DNA from: Escallonia rubra
Lineage: Eukaryota; Streptophyta; Magnoliopsida; Escalloniales; Escalloniaceae
NCBI GenBank assembly: GCA_033065855.1
Contig: JAVXUO010003142.1
Coordinates: 124,001 to 188,000 of the forward strand
Direction of reading: 5' to 3'
Length of the DNA: 64,000 nucleotides
The notes beneath the pieces were generated by a model. The model was given only the letters and a program-made list of their open reading frames with translations, searched no databases and was not told where the DNA came from. Shown here one piece after another: positions 1 through 12,065 of this stretch (positions within the stretch are counted from its first letter, which is position 1; each line of letters opens with the position of its first letter). The translations under genes were made by a program, and so were the position numbers.

Positions 1-1273
1 TTTCTCAGTGATATCAGCTGGGAGCAATGATTCTAGTTCTTCTAGTAATTGAATCCTTTCTTTCTTTTCTTGTAGGACTATCATTCCTTCTTCATCGCTT
101 ATATTAAGCCTTTCTTCTAAGTGCTTAACATAATCAGTTAATTGGCTGAGGGTTCTTCGTAACTCTTTTCGGTAATTTTCCCTCAGATAATGCCAGACAT
201 ATCCAAAGAGTTTTTTACTCTCTCCACATAACCCTGGATCATAAAACTTTTTTGTTTTATTATCATTGGTTTGTGTTATGGTAGCATTTTGCCTTGAAGA
301 TTTTTCATCTTCGTTAGTTGCCACTTTTCTTTTTTGATCCTTGTTGTTTAGATATTAATTTTTTATTTTCTTGCCCATTTGCTTAGGGCGCCTTGCTGTC
401 GAGGTTTCAACCTTACTCTCTTTATTCCAAAATTTATGCATTGATTTTGAACGCTTAGTTTTGTATCGCTCTGTTTTAGGGCTTTCGGGTTGGTAGTTCC
501 AACCCGAAATTTATGGTAGTTCCAAAATTTGTTCTTATAGGGGCGTTATTAAATTTAGAATTTCTTTCTAGATTTAATTCTGGATTCCACGCTCCTACAT
601 AGTTTGGATCGGTTTCTCCATTCCATAAATTCATATCAGCAAACGCCTTATTTACTTCTGATATGACTCTTTTTTCTTCTTGTTTATATTGCTGTTCTTT
701 TAGAACAGTTGGATCTATTTCATCCATCTTTGGTTTTTTCAATGATTTTTCTTTCTCTACTTTGTTTAAGTAGTCATTTATTATTTTTTCTATTTCTTCT
801 GCACCTATTCCCTTTACGGGATCTTTGGTATCTTTTGAGCCACTTGAGGAGGGTTTTCTTTCCCCTTCGCTACCACTGTATGCTATAACTTCTTCAAATA
901 CATATGAAGTTTCATTGCTATAGTATTTATTGGTAGTGTCATAACTTCCAAAGTTTGATAAGAAGTTATTTGAGTTTAGGACATGATTTTTACTTCCTAA
1001 CCCTTTATCTGAATTGTTTAATTCAGTTAATATCAGAGATGCTATCTGGTTTAGAGTTCTACAGATATTTAAAGTTTCATGAGATACATCCATTATTTGA
1101 TTTAATAATCCTGTTATCTCAGTTTTTCCAACTCCATGGTCTAAGTGTATAATTCCTGTCATAGGATTTAATAAACAAGGAATTTCCATGAGTTTTTCAG
1201 TTGAATCTCGCCTTTGATTAGGCTCTGATACCAATTTTGTATGGCCAAATTCTTCATTGGTCAGGAATGACAT
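1..1273 (-). pseudogene. Unrecognised degraded coding region, possibly from a virus-like element
   Basis: A 265-codon open frame (1273 down to 476) is followed on the same strand by about 115 further codons of protein-like sequence running to the window edge. The first part is Asn/Ser/Glu/Lys-rich and ends in a block containing WNGETDPNYVGAWNPE. The second part is a strongly charged helix with LEERLNISDEEG, likely coiled coil. I see no zinc knuckle, protease, polymerase or integrase motif. The A+T-rich composition and charged gag-like character would fit the structural region of a pararetrovirus or retroelement, but this is inference. It looks broken, with a few interruptions. A host gene of unknown function is the alternative. 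The region continues beyond position 1. Confidence 0.3.
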
Positions 1274-1414
1274 GTTCTAATCTTGAGAGGGGTCAATTTT
1301 AGTCTTCTGAGAAGTATGAATGGTTTTAAGTGAACTGTTTAGAAGTTGAGGGGTTGAAAATGAAATTAGCCAGAGAGCTAGCAACTTGCTAGCGCTAGCA
1401 TTTTATCTTCTCCC

Positions 1415-1441
1415 TATATATATATATATATATATATATAT
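1415..1441. repeat. (TA)n microsatellite
   Basis: Uninterrupted TA dinucleotides are directly visible. Confidence 0.95.
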
Positions 1442-2463
1442 GCAACTAATAACATATTTCACAGCATTCTCTTAGGTTTAGTAACTATTACTAGAGGATG
1501 CTTTCAAAGGTTCAATGACAGTTTTTTTATCCTTAAACAAGATAGTAGCTTACTAGATACTTGCTATACATTTCATTGAAGAGATGCCACGGTTAGTTTA
1601 ATGCTTCATTCAGCGGTACAATTGCCTGAAACTGGTTCTTGCTTAAAGCCATAGTTTAGTTTGAAGCTGGGACTACCTATTTTTTCTTGTAACTTAACAG
1701 ACCTGGGTGCAGTATAAAATATGGGTTAGTGAACCTAGTGACTTCATTTGTGCAGAGTTTTTAAGTATGTACGATTTCGTTGAGAAACAGAAAACAGAAA
1801 ATTGTTTTTCTTTCTATTTTTACATATAAAGACATTTAAACCCATGGATGTTTGAGGTTAGTCCATATAACTACACGTAAGGCATGTGTTTATGCAATGC
1901 CAAGTAATCGAGCACCGTGTTTTTTGAGAGACGCTGTAGTTATTTCTTGTCCTATAGCTCTGGGATCAGCAGATTATATTGTCTAAAAGTAGACCGGTTG
2001 AAATCAAAGTGCCAAGTGAGGGATAGAATTATGGGGGAAGAATCTTTACAGGCAGCAATTAAAACTCAAAAGCAGCCTCTGCTTTCAATAGACTAATACT
2101 GAAAGAGGAAAGCTGGCTACTTTGCTTGAACCATCAAAAATCTTTGCAGTTGCATTATTGGGACACACTCGATGTCAAATCAAAACTTATATTACATGTC
2201 TAATCAATGACACATCTTGTTAAAAACCGGAGAAGACTAAAGAAAAGAAACTTATGAGCCAAAATTAAGAGAACTATCTAAAGATTGGTAATGTCCATAA
2301 AACTATCCAAATATTTAAACAGGAGAGAGAAGAAGAAGAAAAAAGAAGAAATAGGTTAAGAGGTTCTCTATTTGAACAAACGACTGGCTGAAATGGAAGA
2401 GGGACAATGTTAGATGGTGGTGAGCAATTCACGCCGACATGGAGGGTGGCACAAAGGAGTGAG

Positions 2464-2464
<1 letters not shown>
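1442..2464. other. Unassigned A+T-rich sequence
   Basis: About 1 kb with stops in all frames at short intervals and no recognised coding block, terminal inverted repeat or RNA gene. It could be intergenic or intronic. Confidence 0.5.

Positions 2465-2504
<40 letters not shown>
2465..2504. repeat. (CT)n(CA)n compound microsatellite
   Basis: A run of CT dinucleotides switches directly into a run of CA dinucleotides. Confidence 0.95.
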
Positions 2505-3552
2505 AAGGCTATGGTTTCGCTAGCACATAACTCGCTACATCCTTTTTGTGAACTAATTTGCTTTTCCAAACTCTTTATTAATTCATTGGGTTTTTTATCG
2601 TAAACAATTTAAGTTCACATTTTAAGTTATCAACGGTTACATGTTATACTCAATAAACTAGTTCTCAATCCACGGTCATCACCTCGACTTCTTACTACAA
2701 GTAACCCAATCAAAACGGGACTGGTTAAATTGACACCGGACACTGCTGCTAGTCTTATCTTGCCCTTTGTCACGTCCCAAGCCCCAAATTAGTGAGGCAT
2801 AACACGTCAAGCACCCAAGCAAGCAGTTTAGTACAAAAGCATTACTTCAAAACTTTATTCAATATCCACAAGATCCTCAACTTGTTCTCACTTATCGTAC
2901 ATATCAAACTAGAACTCTGAGTGAGTACACAAAGAAAGCTAAAAACACTTGGACACTACATATAAACAAGTCCACTTGCTCCGGTCACTCGTCACCCCGA
3001 GTCTTACTGACTACCTCTGCATCTCCCTTGTCTTTGGAGTACTTGGACGGGCCTAGAATCTAAGATAATGCTCAAAGAACGACTTAGCCTGGTGCATCCT
3101 TGATTCAACCTTCCTTGAAAAGATCCTCGCAGATGGTTCTCAGCCTAAGCTGATTAAAAAAACCTGAGCTAAATTTAACTAGTCTCTAACTCAAGCGCGC
3201 CTGATATTAATGATAACCCGACATGCAGTATATCACCTTCAAGATGGTAGGTTAATGTACTGTGGATCACTCGGCATATATCCTTATGTTTGAAGGCCAA
3301 TCCCTTGTAGCCCATACAAACTCCCCTTTTAGGGGGTCCGGAACATGCACAAGTAGCGAGCGCGAGCGCAAAGCATGCTTTTATTTAGGAGTACAACACA
3401 AGTGCGTATGCATGTCAAGTGGTGTAGCTCGAGCATATCATGATTAGACGATTTCACTATCTATCAAACTTGTATTTCTAAGTAGAAAAACACCAGAGGA
3501 AATTCATCCAGATTGTAGTTCTAGTCTTATATGTCTAATATATAGAGGTAAG
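2505..3552. other. Unassigned, possible solo LTR from about 2,769
   Basis: No coding block is recognised. From 2,769 a segment begins TGTCACGTCCCAAGCCCC, a start typical of plant Ty3/gypsy LTRs, and contains short phrases resembling an LTR reading in the minus sense (for example ATTACTTCAAAA, also present in the chromovirus LTR at 31.8 kb). I could not find a second copy or a target duplication, so the solo-LTR reading is weak. Confidence 0.2.
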
Positions 3553-3750
3553 TGTTAAAACTTGTGCCGACTCTAGACTGTTTTCATTAATTGTCCTTTG
3601 GAAGAGTAGAAGTCTCCCTGACGTAGAATATCTAAAAAGCCTATTCTAGACTCTTCAAGTTACAAAGAATGTGGTTAGTTTTTGGAAACTGTAAGGATAA
3701 GTAGTAATAGAGTAACAAGTGTATTGTGTAGAATGTTCCTAGGGTCCTTT

Positions 3751-3790
<40 letters not shown>

Positions 3791-3975
3791 CCTTAGGTTT
3801 GCAGAATTTGTAAAGAGAAATCAATATTATATTTCTCCATTCTGTCCTCTGCTCTAGTGTGTGAGAGTACAAGTGTCTTGAGCTTCTTGTTTAATTTCCT
3901 TCTTCTTTCTTTGACGGTCTCGGGCGTGTAGTCTAGTCACTCCAGCTACAGTAGGATAAGTGTTGTTTCTCCACA
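3553..3975 (+). repeat. 5' LTR of the Ty1/copia element
   Basis: Begins TGTTAAAACTTG and ends TTTCTCCACA just before the primer-binding site. It matches the split 3' LTR in long blocks such as CATTAATTGT and GTGTCTTGAGCTTCTTGTTT. It contains a (CA)n(TA)n tract at about 3,752-3,790 that the other copy lacks. Confidence 0.85.
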
Positions 3976-3988
3976 TGGTATTAGAGCC
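3976..3988 (+). promoter_or_regulatory. Primer-binding site (initiator Met tRNA type)
   Basis: TGGTATTAGAGCC directly abuts the 5' LTR. It is one change from the TGGTATCAGAGC site that plant copia elements use to prime from initiator methionine tRNA. Confidence 0.85.
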
Positions 3989-4103
3989 TCTTTCAGGGCT
4001 CGGTAGTAATTACCTTTACAAGGAAAGAGTGTGAAGTAGGTGGACTGATTTGTTCAGTTTGCCAATGATGGACTTGAATGGTGGTGCTTCGTAACAATTG
4101 GGC

Positions 4104-4905
4104 ATGGAGAAGCTCAATTACTCAGATTATCAGCATTGGAGAATTGCATGGAGGCTTATTTCCAAGGACAAGATCTCTGGGTGACTTCGCATGGAGGCTT
4201 ATTTGATGGAGGAGCCACCGAAGTAACCTCAAATACCCCTGAAAATGCAAAAGTTAGAAGGAAATGGAAGAACAAATGTGGGAAAACTTTCTTTTCCTTG
4301 CGAAGTTCTGTCCATAAGGATTTAATTGAGCATATCTGGGACAAAGAATCACCGAAGGATGTCTGGGATACGCTGGAAAAGCGTTTTACAAAGAACACCA
4401 CAAGGTTTAAAATATTGAGATTGAGCTAGTCACAACCGTCCAAGTAAGCATGACCATAGCTCAGTATTTCCAAGAAGGTGAAGAGCATATGCTCTGAAAT
4501 TTCAGAGTTGGATCCGCAGGAGAATATCATTGAAGCACGGCTGCGTCGCTATCCAGTTCGTGTTATAAAAAAGGAGTACATGCCCTTCTTGACATCCATT
4601 CAAGGATGGGCAAATCAGCGTTATATAGTTGAGCTGGAGAATCTGCTCACTAACTATGAGGCTCTGGGTATGCCAATGGTGAAGACTCCCATTTCCGAAA
4701 GAGACGAAGCCTTGTTTTCAGGAAATCGAATAAAGAGGTTTTAGAAAAAACTGGAATGGCTAGTTCTCAAAAGGGTGTGAGAAGAAAAGCCAAGAAGTAC
4801 AAAGAAAACGCTGAGAGAAATATCCGCATCAGGAGGGCTGGAAAAAAGTGAAATGTCTCCGTTGTGGCAATCTTGGACATAAATAAGTTTTGCCTGACCA
4901 AGAAT
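4104..4905 (+). pseudogene. Copia gag remnant
   Basis: Starts with MEKLNYSDY and continues with SPKDVWDTLEKRF, both typical of the copia gag (UBN2-type) domain. A zinc-knuckle stretch CLRCGNLGHK lies near 4,853-4,885. Broken in several places. Confidence 0.8.
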
Positions 4906-5053
4906 GTTGGTGGGTATTTTGGCATTTCGAAGATAGGTAATGAAGAATCAGCGGATGGTGTTTGAGATACGTGTCTCTCCTCAATGATAATTAATACATC
5001 GGAAGTACGAAAGAACCCGCTTTGACTTCTTTTGATGGAGCAACACTAGAGGA

Positions 5054-5310
5054 ATGTTTGGAATAATAGATTACAGGAAAGATTGGATACTCGATTCTAG
5101 TTGCTCTCACCATTTAAGCGGAGATGGATCCATTTATTCAATGCTGCAGGTGTACAGAGGAAATGATGCTATTGTAACAGCCAACAACTGTATACATCCT
5201 GTGGAAAATGAAGGAACGGTGAAGGTGAAGACCTCCGGCAGTGTTAGCTTGGATAGCATCTATCATGTGCCTGGTATAAAGAGGAATTTCCTTTCTGGCT
5301 CTCAATAACT
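5054..5310 (+). pseudogene. Copia protease remnant
   Basis: DWILDSSCSHHLSGD, followed by a block ending DSIYHVPGIKRNFLS, is the aspartic protease and the start of the linker to integrase in copia polyproteins. It lies directly downstream of gag, as expected. Confidence 0.85.
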
Positions 5311-5639
5311 CAGGAAGGTGTAATTTGGCCTCAGTGATGTTAGAATCTTGGAAAACATTAGAAGCCTTGATGCTGATCTTGTTTTGCGAGGAAAAAAAGT
5401 TAAATCTTTGTGTGTCTTATTCGCTAGTGATGCTTATGTAGAAAAGAGTAGCAGGCAAGGAAATGTGTTGTTGTGGCATGATCTTGTAGCTCATTTGAGT
5501 TATAAGAAACTGTAGGAGATTTCTGCACGCAATATGGTAAAAAGGATTCCCAATTTGGGGAACTTTCATCAAGAAATCGTATGTAAAGGATGTTGATAGG
5601 GAAAAGCACGTTACTTACCATTTGATCATTCTTCTATAA

Positions 5640-6330
5640 AAACTTTGGGAACTTTGGAGCTCATTCACTTGGATTTGCTGACCTGGCCAAGAACAAGATA
5701 TTGTGGTTGTCGCTATATGCTTGTCTTAGTTGACGATTACATCTTATTCACTTGGGTGTTTTTTATAAAGGAAAAATCCGAGACATGTGCATTATTCATG
5801 CTGTTCAAGAGGAAGATTGAGGGAGAGCTCCAACGAAAAATACAAGTATTTAGGACAAACAGTAGCGGAGAATACATGAATAACGATTTTGATGATCTCT
5901 GTGAAGAATATGGGATAAGAGGACAAATGTCATGTCCCGCAACATCGCAGCGAAATGGAGTTGTTGAGAGGAAGCTTCGACATTTGCGAGAAGTATGTAG
6001 AAGCTGGCTACATGTAAAGAGTCTACCTCAAGAATGATGGGCTGAAGCAATGCGATGTGCTTGCCATGCTGTAAATCGACTATTTTTAAAGGTAATCGAC
6101 ATGAAACTCCACATGAATTTTTTTATGAAGAGAAGCCTTCGCTTGCACACTTCAGATTTTTGGCTCGGTGTGCTATGTGCATATTTGAGATCAATTGAAA
6201 AAAATGGATGCAAAGGCTAAGAAGTGTGTTGGTGGGATACAATCCAAATAATAAAGGATGGCGATGCATGGATCCAGAAATGCACAAGGGTGTGGCATCA
6301 TGAGATGTTATTTTTAGTGAAATTCCATTA
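5640..6330 (+). pseudogene. Copia integrase remnant
   Basis: The core domain shows LELIHLDLLTWP, a VDDYILFTWVFF strand, NGVVERKLRHL and a later KKCVLVGYNPNNKGW-like block. These are the standard integrase core and GKGY-type tail landmarks. Broken in several places. Confidence 0.85.
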
Positions 6331-6464
6331 TATGCGCAACATGTTTTTTTAATCCTATTCCATCATGTTTTGGTGACAAAGAAGTGAAAGGCCTGTACAA
6401 CTCATGTCCTCCAACCCTTCCAAAAGAAGTGTCATGTCAGTCTTCACTTATGGCTAAACATATT

Positions 6465-7495
6465 TGGGGTTAATTACACTCAGGTCCCCAAGGTCAGGGT
6501 GAAGTTATAGTCAAGGACACAAAGTTTGGAAAGGTAAGAGATCGTGACCAATAACTTTGAAAAGGTATCAGCCGCATCAGTTCGTGGCTGACCCGTTAAA
6601 AAGTGTATTTTTTGCTAATGTCATCAAACGTATTTTTAAAAAGTCAATAATACCCTTGTGCAGTATATACATTATGCAGTGTATACGTTCAAACCCTAAT
6701 TTTCAAATTACGTTTTGAAAATTATGGTCTTTTCCCGCTGTTACAAACCACTATCATCGTCACACATCACTTAACTTACCGCCCGGCGCCGTCGCATCTG
6801 CTACCACTTATGTAACATGGATTCGGTACGAGTGTCCGTGTCGGATATGTGTCCAGGCGTTGGATTTGCATTAAGATATGAAGGCATCTTATTCCACAAC
6901 AACAAAAGCACTTTTTCACTCTTTCATATACTAGGGGATTTCGCTTGCTATCTAATGAATGAGGAGTCTGCTTTAAAGTGTTCGCCCTGCACTCCCCCCC
7001 TGAGTATATGCTTCAAGATGAATCACACAAGGGTAGTTCTAATTCTCAAAACCCAAGATTATTTTTCAGTTTTTCTCAAGGTAAAATGGTAATATACATG
7101 ATGCTTGTGTTAGTTAAATACTTATCTCATCTCAAAGCAGCAAAGAAGTAAGAGAAACACTGTACCATAGCGCTCTTAGTAGCATATCCTATGAGATATG
7201 TCGGACACATATGCCTTACCCATGCTCAAGTGTCGAGTGTCCGACAGGATAGTGCATGCATTTTGAAGAGTCCATGGAACATAGGCTCCACCACTGTTTG
7301 CCTTTATCAGCCATTGCCATGCCTATCAGCATTGTGATGGTTGTGATGCGGAGAAATGGTGGGTGAAAGGGGAGGGGATAGAGGGGAATGGGGAGCGAGA
7401 GGTCACAGCAGCAGTGGCGGTGGCGGGAGAACGAACCGAGAAACATCCAACCAATTTCATGCAAGTGGATATATTGGATAAAGCGGAAGGCTGAT
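6465..7495. mobile_element. Unclassified insertion between copia integrase and reverse transcriptase
   Basis: About 1 kb without copia homology separates the integrase tail from the reverse transcriptase block. The left end has a GGTTAATTACACTCAGGTCC stretch resembling the ends of plant MULE-type elements such as the one at 19,847. An internal part (about 6,812-7,250) begins and ends with GTGTCCG/CGGACAC-rich sequence like that of the insertion at 8,505. It is probably one or two non-autonomous DNA elements. The boundaries are approximate and no target duplication was established. Confidence 0.45.
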
Positions 7496-7499
7496 GGCT

Positions 7500-8300
7500 C
7501 GATTTATAGATATTAAGCAAGGCTCATGGCTCGCAGATTTTCATAGAAGTTTGGTTTGGACTATGAAGAAACTTTTAGTTCAGTAGCAAAAATGTCATCA
7601 GTTTGTGTCATTATATCGTTAGCAGCCGTTGAAGGTTGGAAGCTTTGTTAACTTGATGTAAAGAATGCTTTTCTTTTGGAGAAAATTACCGAGAAACCTA
7701 TATGGAGCAGCCTCTTGGATTAAAGTCCGGAGAATCCATTCCAAGTATGTCGACTTAAGAAAGCTACGGCTTTAAGCAAGAGCCGCGAGCATGGTATGGA
7801 AAGATCGCTCAAAATTTAACATTATGTGGTTCTATTTCGTTTAGTCTTAATGTGAGCCTATTTGCAAAGACAGACAGAAATCTCCATGTTCTAGTCTTGC
7901 TGTTTGTTGATGACATGATAGTCATGGGTAATGACGAGGAAGACGTCACCAGACTTGGAGAAGAGCTTGCCCATCGTTTTGAGATGAGAAATCTTGGACA
8001 GCTTCAACTTTTCCTTGGGTTAAAAATCTTTGACAGCTTAAAAGAATAAGGACGGCATCTTTCTTTCACAAATACACTATGCACAAAAGGTCCTTGAGAG
8101 GTTCAAAATGGCAGATTGCAAACCACTATCTACATCAATGGAGCATAATCTGAAATCAAAGGCTGTTGAAGGAAAAAGAGTCGAAGGATGCTCATGCCTA
8201 TCATGTGTTAATCGGGAGTTTGTCTGTTGGACTGTAACAAGACCTGATCTATCGTTTTTGGGTAGTATAGTCAATTTTTACAGAGACCACAAAATCCTCA
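7500..8300 (+). pseudogene. Copia reverse transcriptase remnant
   Basis: LDYEETFSSVAKM marks the start of the domain. LLFVDDMIVMGND is the catalytic YVDD-type motif. The MRNLGQLQLFLGLKI block follows, as in other plant copia polyproteins. Broken in several places. Confidence 0.9.
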
Positions 8301-9731
8301 TCTTGATGCAGCAAAAAGGATACTTTCGTTATGTCAGTCATAAGCTAATTTATGGTTTGTTATACAAGAAGGATGTGGCATTTACTCTTAGTGGTTTCAC
8401 TGATACTGAATAGGCCGGCCGTCGTATATCAAGATGTTCTACTTGGGGTTATGTGTTTAACGTTGGATCTGCTGCCATTTCATGGTGTAGTAAGCTAAGA
8501 AGCACAGACCCTTCTTCTGGCTCGAGGTATGGTGTCCGACACCTACCATCACACGGACACCCCTCGAACACTTCCGGTCACGTGCCTCCTACACCTCTCA
8601 GCTGTGTCCAGTTTTTTTTTTTGTGTGGGTATATATTCATTATCGAATACCGTGTCAAACACCTTACACAGAAGTGTCAGACTCCTTATGCAGAATTCTG
8701 CAAAACCTGTGGGGCAGAACTGCAAATTTTAAACTTCATTTGAGGGTCATAATGGGATATTAGCGAAAATTGGGGTCACAAAACCCGTGGGTCAAAATTG
8801 CAAATCTTTACACTTAATTTGAGGGTCATAATGGGGTAGTAGAGAAAATTGGGGTTGTTTTATAAATCAAAACTAGGACAAACCCTAGTGGTAGATTGAA
8901 TTTTTACATTTTGTTCCAATTGACTTCTGCATAACAGTAATGTTGATGGGGCTCTTCGACGAAGTCAATATAACGTAGAACACGAATTCTCAATTGATGA
9001 GCGCGTGCGGGAAAGAGGTTGATGATGGAGGTCCAGAGAACAATAAACATGATGAAGCAATTGATGTTGATTCAATCTTCGTGGATGAAAGAGATGAAAG
9101 CTGTTTCTGTTTTTCTTTTGGCTTGTTCTTATGAGATTTATACTACCTTAGTTTATATAAGAACTTGGTTTCAAGAATGACTTTTACTTATGGTTATATG
9201 AGTTGGTGTTTTACTTTTTCTTGAAGGTGGAATGTGCTTGAAACTGCCCATTCATGAATATATATTAGGTACTTAGCGGTAACTTGCTGTTTCCAAAATT
9301 TGTTAAACTGGAAATTGTGGTGTCCCCGAAGGTGTCAGTGTTGGACGCGGTGTCCGTGTCCGTGCACATAGGTAGTAAGAAGCAAGTCACAGTACCCTAT
9401 CTAGCGCAGAGGCTAAGTATAATGCTGCTAGACTTGCAGCTCAAGAGTGTGCTTGGTTGAAAAGGCTATTAAAAGAGATATATGATCCATCGACGCACCA
9501 GTTCAGATATTTTTTGATAATTTCAGTTCTATTCGTATGGCTTCCAACCAGTTGTTCCATGCTAGAAGGAAACACATTGAGAGAAAAGGTGTTGGAAGAA
9601 GAAGGTGATCCTATCAAAGTGAACTGTAATGAGCAGCTCGCTGACATCTTCACTAAGGCTTTAGGTAAGGCAAAGTTGAATACTTTAGAGGACAGCTGGG
9701 GATTGTTGACTTGCACAAAGGGGGAGTCTTA
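8300..9731 (+). pseudogene. Copia RNase H remnant, split by an insertion
   Basis: The first block carries SAAISWCSKLRS. After the insertion at 8,505-9,375 the domain continues with RKHIE-like and QLADIFTKALGKAKL sequence, the usual C-terminus of copia polyproteins. The polypurine tract follows at once. Confidence 0.85.
8505..9375. mobile_element. 871-bp non-autonomous element with 9-bp target duplication
   Basis: TAAGAAGCA occurs at 8,496-8,504 and again at 9,376-9,384, on both sides of non-copia sequence inside the RNase H coding region. A 9-bp duplication suggests the Mutator superfamily. Near the left end (8,530-8,575) and at the right end (9,318-9,370) the sequence is rich in GTGTCCG/CGGACAC words in opposite orientations, but a clean terminal inverted repeat is not visible. 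Inside are two copies of an approximately 80-bp unit containing GAGGGTCATAATGGG (about 8,740 and 8,820). No gene is recognised. Confidence 0.6.
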
Positions 9732-9944
9732 GAGTTATTTTACTAACTCTAGGATGTTTCCATTAATTGTACTTTGGAAGAGTTAAAGTTTCCCTGACTT
9801 AGGATATTTAGAAGTCTATTCTAGACACTTCAAGATACAACTAACGTAGTTAGTTTTGGGAACTGTATGGATAAGTATTATTAGTGTAATATAAATGTAA
9901 TCTGTAGAATGTTCCTAGGCTCTTATATACTAGTTATAGTTATT

Positions 9945-11150
9945 GGGGCACATGCAGTGTATGTGCTGTACAAACAAATACTATTAATATGCATTTATTT
10001 CTTGTACAGGGTTATTATGTGAGATATTACATACAAATCTAAATTATGAAATAAAGATTGCTATAGGAAAAACTTAGTAGTCAAATACAACTGAACTTTA
10101 AGATTCTGTTTTTCGAGAGCAGGTTATAGAACTTCTGATCATCAATTTAGTAATGAGAAGTGCAACAAAGGGAAGTAAGAAACTTAAAAATAGCATGATA
10201 AATGGTTAACGAGGAGAATCTGCATCTATTAGGTCTTTCAAGTCTAAAGCAACATAAAGCCACTGAGTTATACATTGGAACCGTAATGTCAATTGAAATG
10301 GTATTCATATTAACTGCTACAGTTCAGAAGATGGTAAGCTGATGACCCCGAAACCAATTTCTTAATCACAAATATGGCTGCAATAACAGGCAGTAATCTG
10401 GCTGCATACTAGCAAATGAGTATGCGTGCACAAAAAGTAGCACAAGGAAGTTGAAACAAATTTAGAAGTACCCTACTTCTGTCCGTACTTAGCTGATGAT
10501 GAAACACAAACCTTAGAATGCTGAACTGGGTGGACTATTCAGCATAGAAGAAAAAGAGTGTCTGCAAGGGATCGCTGTGCAAATACAAGGATATCAATCT
10601 AAAAGCTTATACAAAAAAAATAAAAAAATAAAAATAATAATAATAAAAAAGCCTTACACACCGTCTCTTGCAAAGGGTTTGCATCAAAGTTAACTCAATA
10701 TGCAATTTTGTTGACCGGTGGTTTACATGAATGGAGACACGTCCAAAGAGCAAAAGTTAAGAGAAAAAATCGAAACAAAAAGGCAGAAGAAACCAACCTT
10801 AGACGTAAATAATGGAGAGGAAGTTGTTTGTAGTTAGAACAGGAACAGAAGATTAGAGGACATGGTGTGCCGAAAATGATGATACAAGGCAATAGATCTG
10901 GAATTTTTCTTTTTGGTGGGGGGTTGAATAGAAGTTAGGCAGTTAAAAGGGAGATTGTGTGCTTGTAAAGGGGAGGAAGTTTTTTGTAGTTTGAAGACAG
11001 AGTGAAAGAGTTGTGGCTGCTCTTGTGACTCCTTATAAAATTACTTGAATGACCATTGCACTATTATCATTGGAAGCAATTCATGTGATGGTAAAATGGG
11101 ATTAAATTGTAAGCTCAAAAAAGGCTTCACCAAAACGGTGCTCTCCCTAA
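9945..11150. other. Unassigned insertion inside the copia 3' LTR
   Basis: About 1.2 kb of A+T-rich sequence with no long open frame, no recognised protein and no clear terminal repeat. It begins just after the LTR phrase TAGGCTCTTATATAC and runs into the Stowaway element. Confidence 0.4.
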
Positions 11151-11156
11151 ATATAA

Positions 11157-11460
11157 ATCCTCTCTCCCAATAAAATTGATCATATTTCCTTTTTGGGCTG
11201 TCCCCAAAAAATTGATCACTTTCTAAATTAAGAAAGATCCCATAGGTGTTTTCCCATGTTTACCCTTCTTACACCTTTTTTGTTCTATCTCTCTCTCCAC
11301 ATTAAATCCTCCACCAACCCATTTTTCTTTGACCTAGCCCACATTCTTCCCTCCTTCTCTTTCTGTCTCTTAAGGCAGAATGAGAAACTCATAAAATATA
11401 ACTCATATCCTAAATAAGCGTGCAAGTCAAAGACGATCAATTAATTAGGGACGGAGGGAG
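11157..11460. mobile_element. Stowaway-type MITE (Tc1/Mariner)
   Basis: The right end is AATTAGGGACGGAGGGAG followed by TA, the reverse of the canonical Stowaway terminus CTCCCTCCGTCCC with its TA target. The left end is a decayed CTCTCCCAATAAAATTGATC, matching the usual inner part of that terminus. Length is about 300 bp and it has no coding capacity, as expected for a MITE mobilised in trans by a mariner-like transposase. Confidence 0.8.
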
Positions 11461-11665
11461 TAGTATAGATGTTTCCTGAAGTATGCAGGATTTGTAGACA
11501 GAAATAAGTATCATATTTCCCCGATCTGTCCTCTGCTCTAGCGTGTGAGATAGTACTGGTGTCTTGAGCTTCTTGTTTAATTGCCTTCATTCTTTGACGG
11601 TCTTGGGCATGTAGTCTACTGACTCCTGCTACACTAGGAGAAGTGTTTAGTTTCTCCGTAGTACA

Positions 11666-12065
11666 CTCAGCATAGATTTATAATTAATAGTACACGAGAG
11701 AGCAACTTCCATTTCTGAACTGATTTTTGCAGATAATGATGTTATGAATTTATCCAAGCAAAAATAAAGTCACGACCAAAATTAGAAAGATGTAAGTCAC
11801 ATCATACTAAAACAACCTACATCAGATTAGATGGAAGCTCAAGCCACGGTAATCACTTTATCTTGATGGAGCATGATCAAACAAGCAAGGTTGGAGTTCT
11901 ACTGGTTTTTTTTTTCTTTTCCCTTTTCTGCTCTCTATTGTGTTCCCATGAAGTTTATTGCTTCTAACTCTCTTTTAGGTTCAAGTTCTATCTCTAATTA
12001 TCAAAACTCTTATTTACAACCCAAGTTAATAGCTTAGAACTATATCAGCATAAACTGCTCTCCAA
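11666..12065. other. Unassigned spacer
   Basis: About 400 bp between the copia element and the next LTR remnant. No feature is recognised. Confidence 0.5.

Larger units (their letters stand above)
9729..11662 (+). repeat. 3' LTR of the Ty1/copia element, split by insertions
   Basis: The LTR half at 9,729 to about 9,940 matches 3,553-3,745. The other half at about 11,463-11,662 matches 3,790-3,975. The roughly 1.5 kb between them is foreign: an unassigned part (about 9,945-11,150) and a Stowaway MITE. Confidence 0.8.
3553..11665 (+). mobile_element. Degraded Ty1/copia LTR retrotransposon
   Basis: Diverged LTRs (3,553-3,975 and the split copy 9,729 to about 11,662) enclose, in copia order, gag with a zinc knuckle, protease, integrase, reverse transcriptase and RNase H. 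A primer-binding site follows the 5' LTR and a polypurine run AAAGGGGGAGTC precedes the 3' LTR. The element is old: the LTRs differ at many sites, the coding region is broken in numerous places, and at least three later insertions interrupt it (about 6,465-7,495, 8,505-9,375, and one or two within the 3' LTR). Confidence 0.92.
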
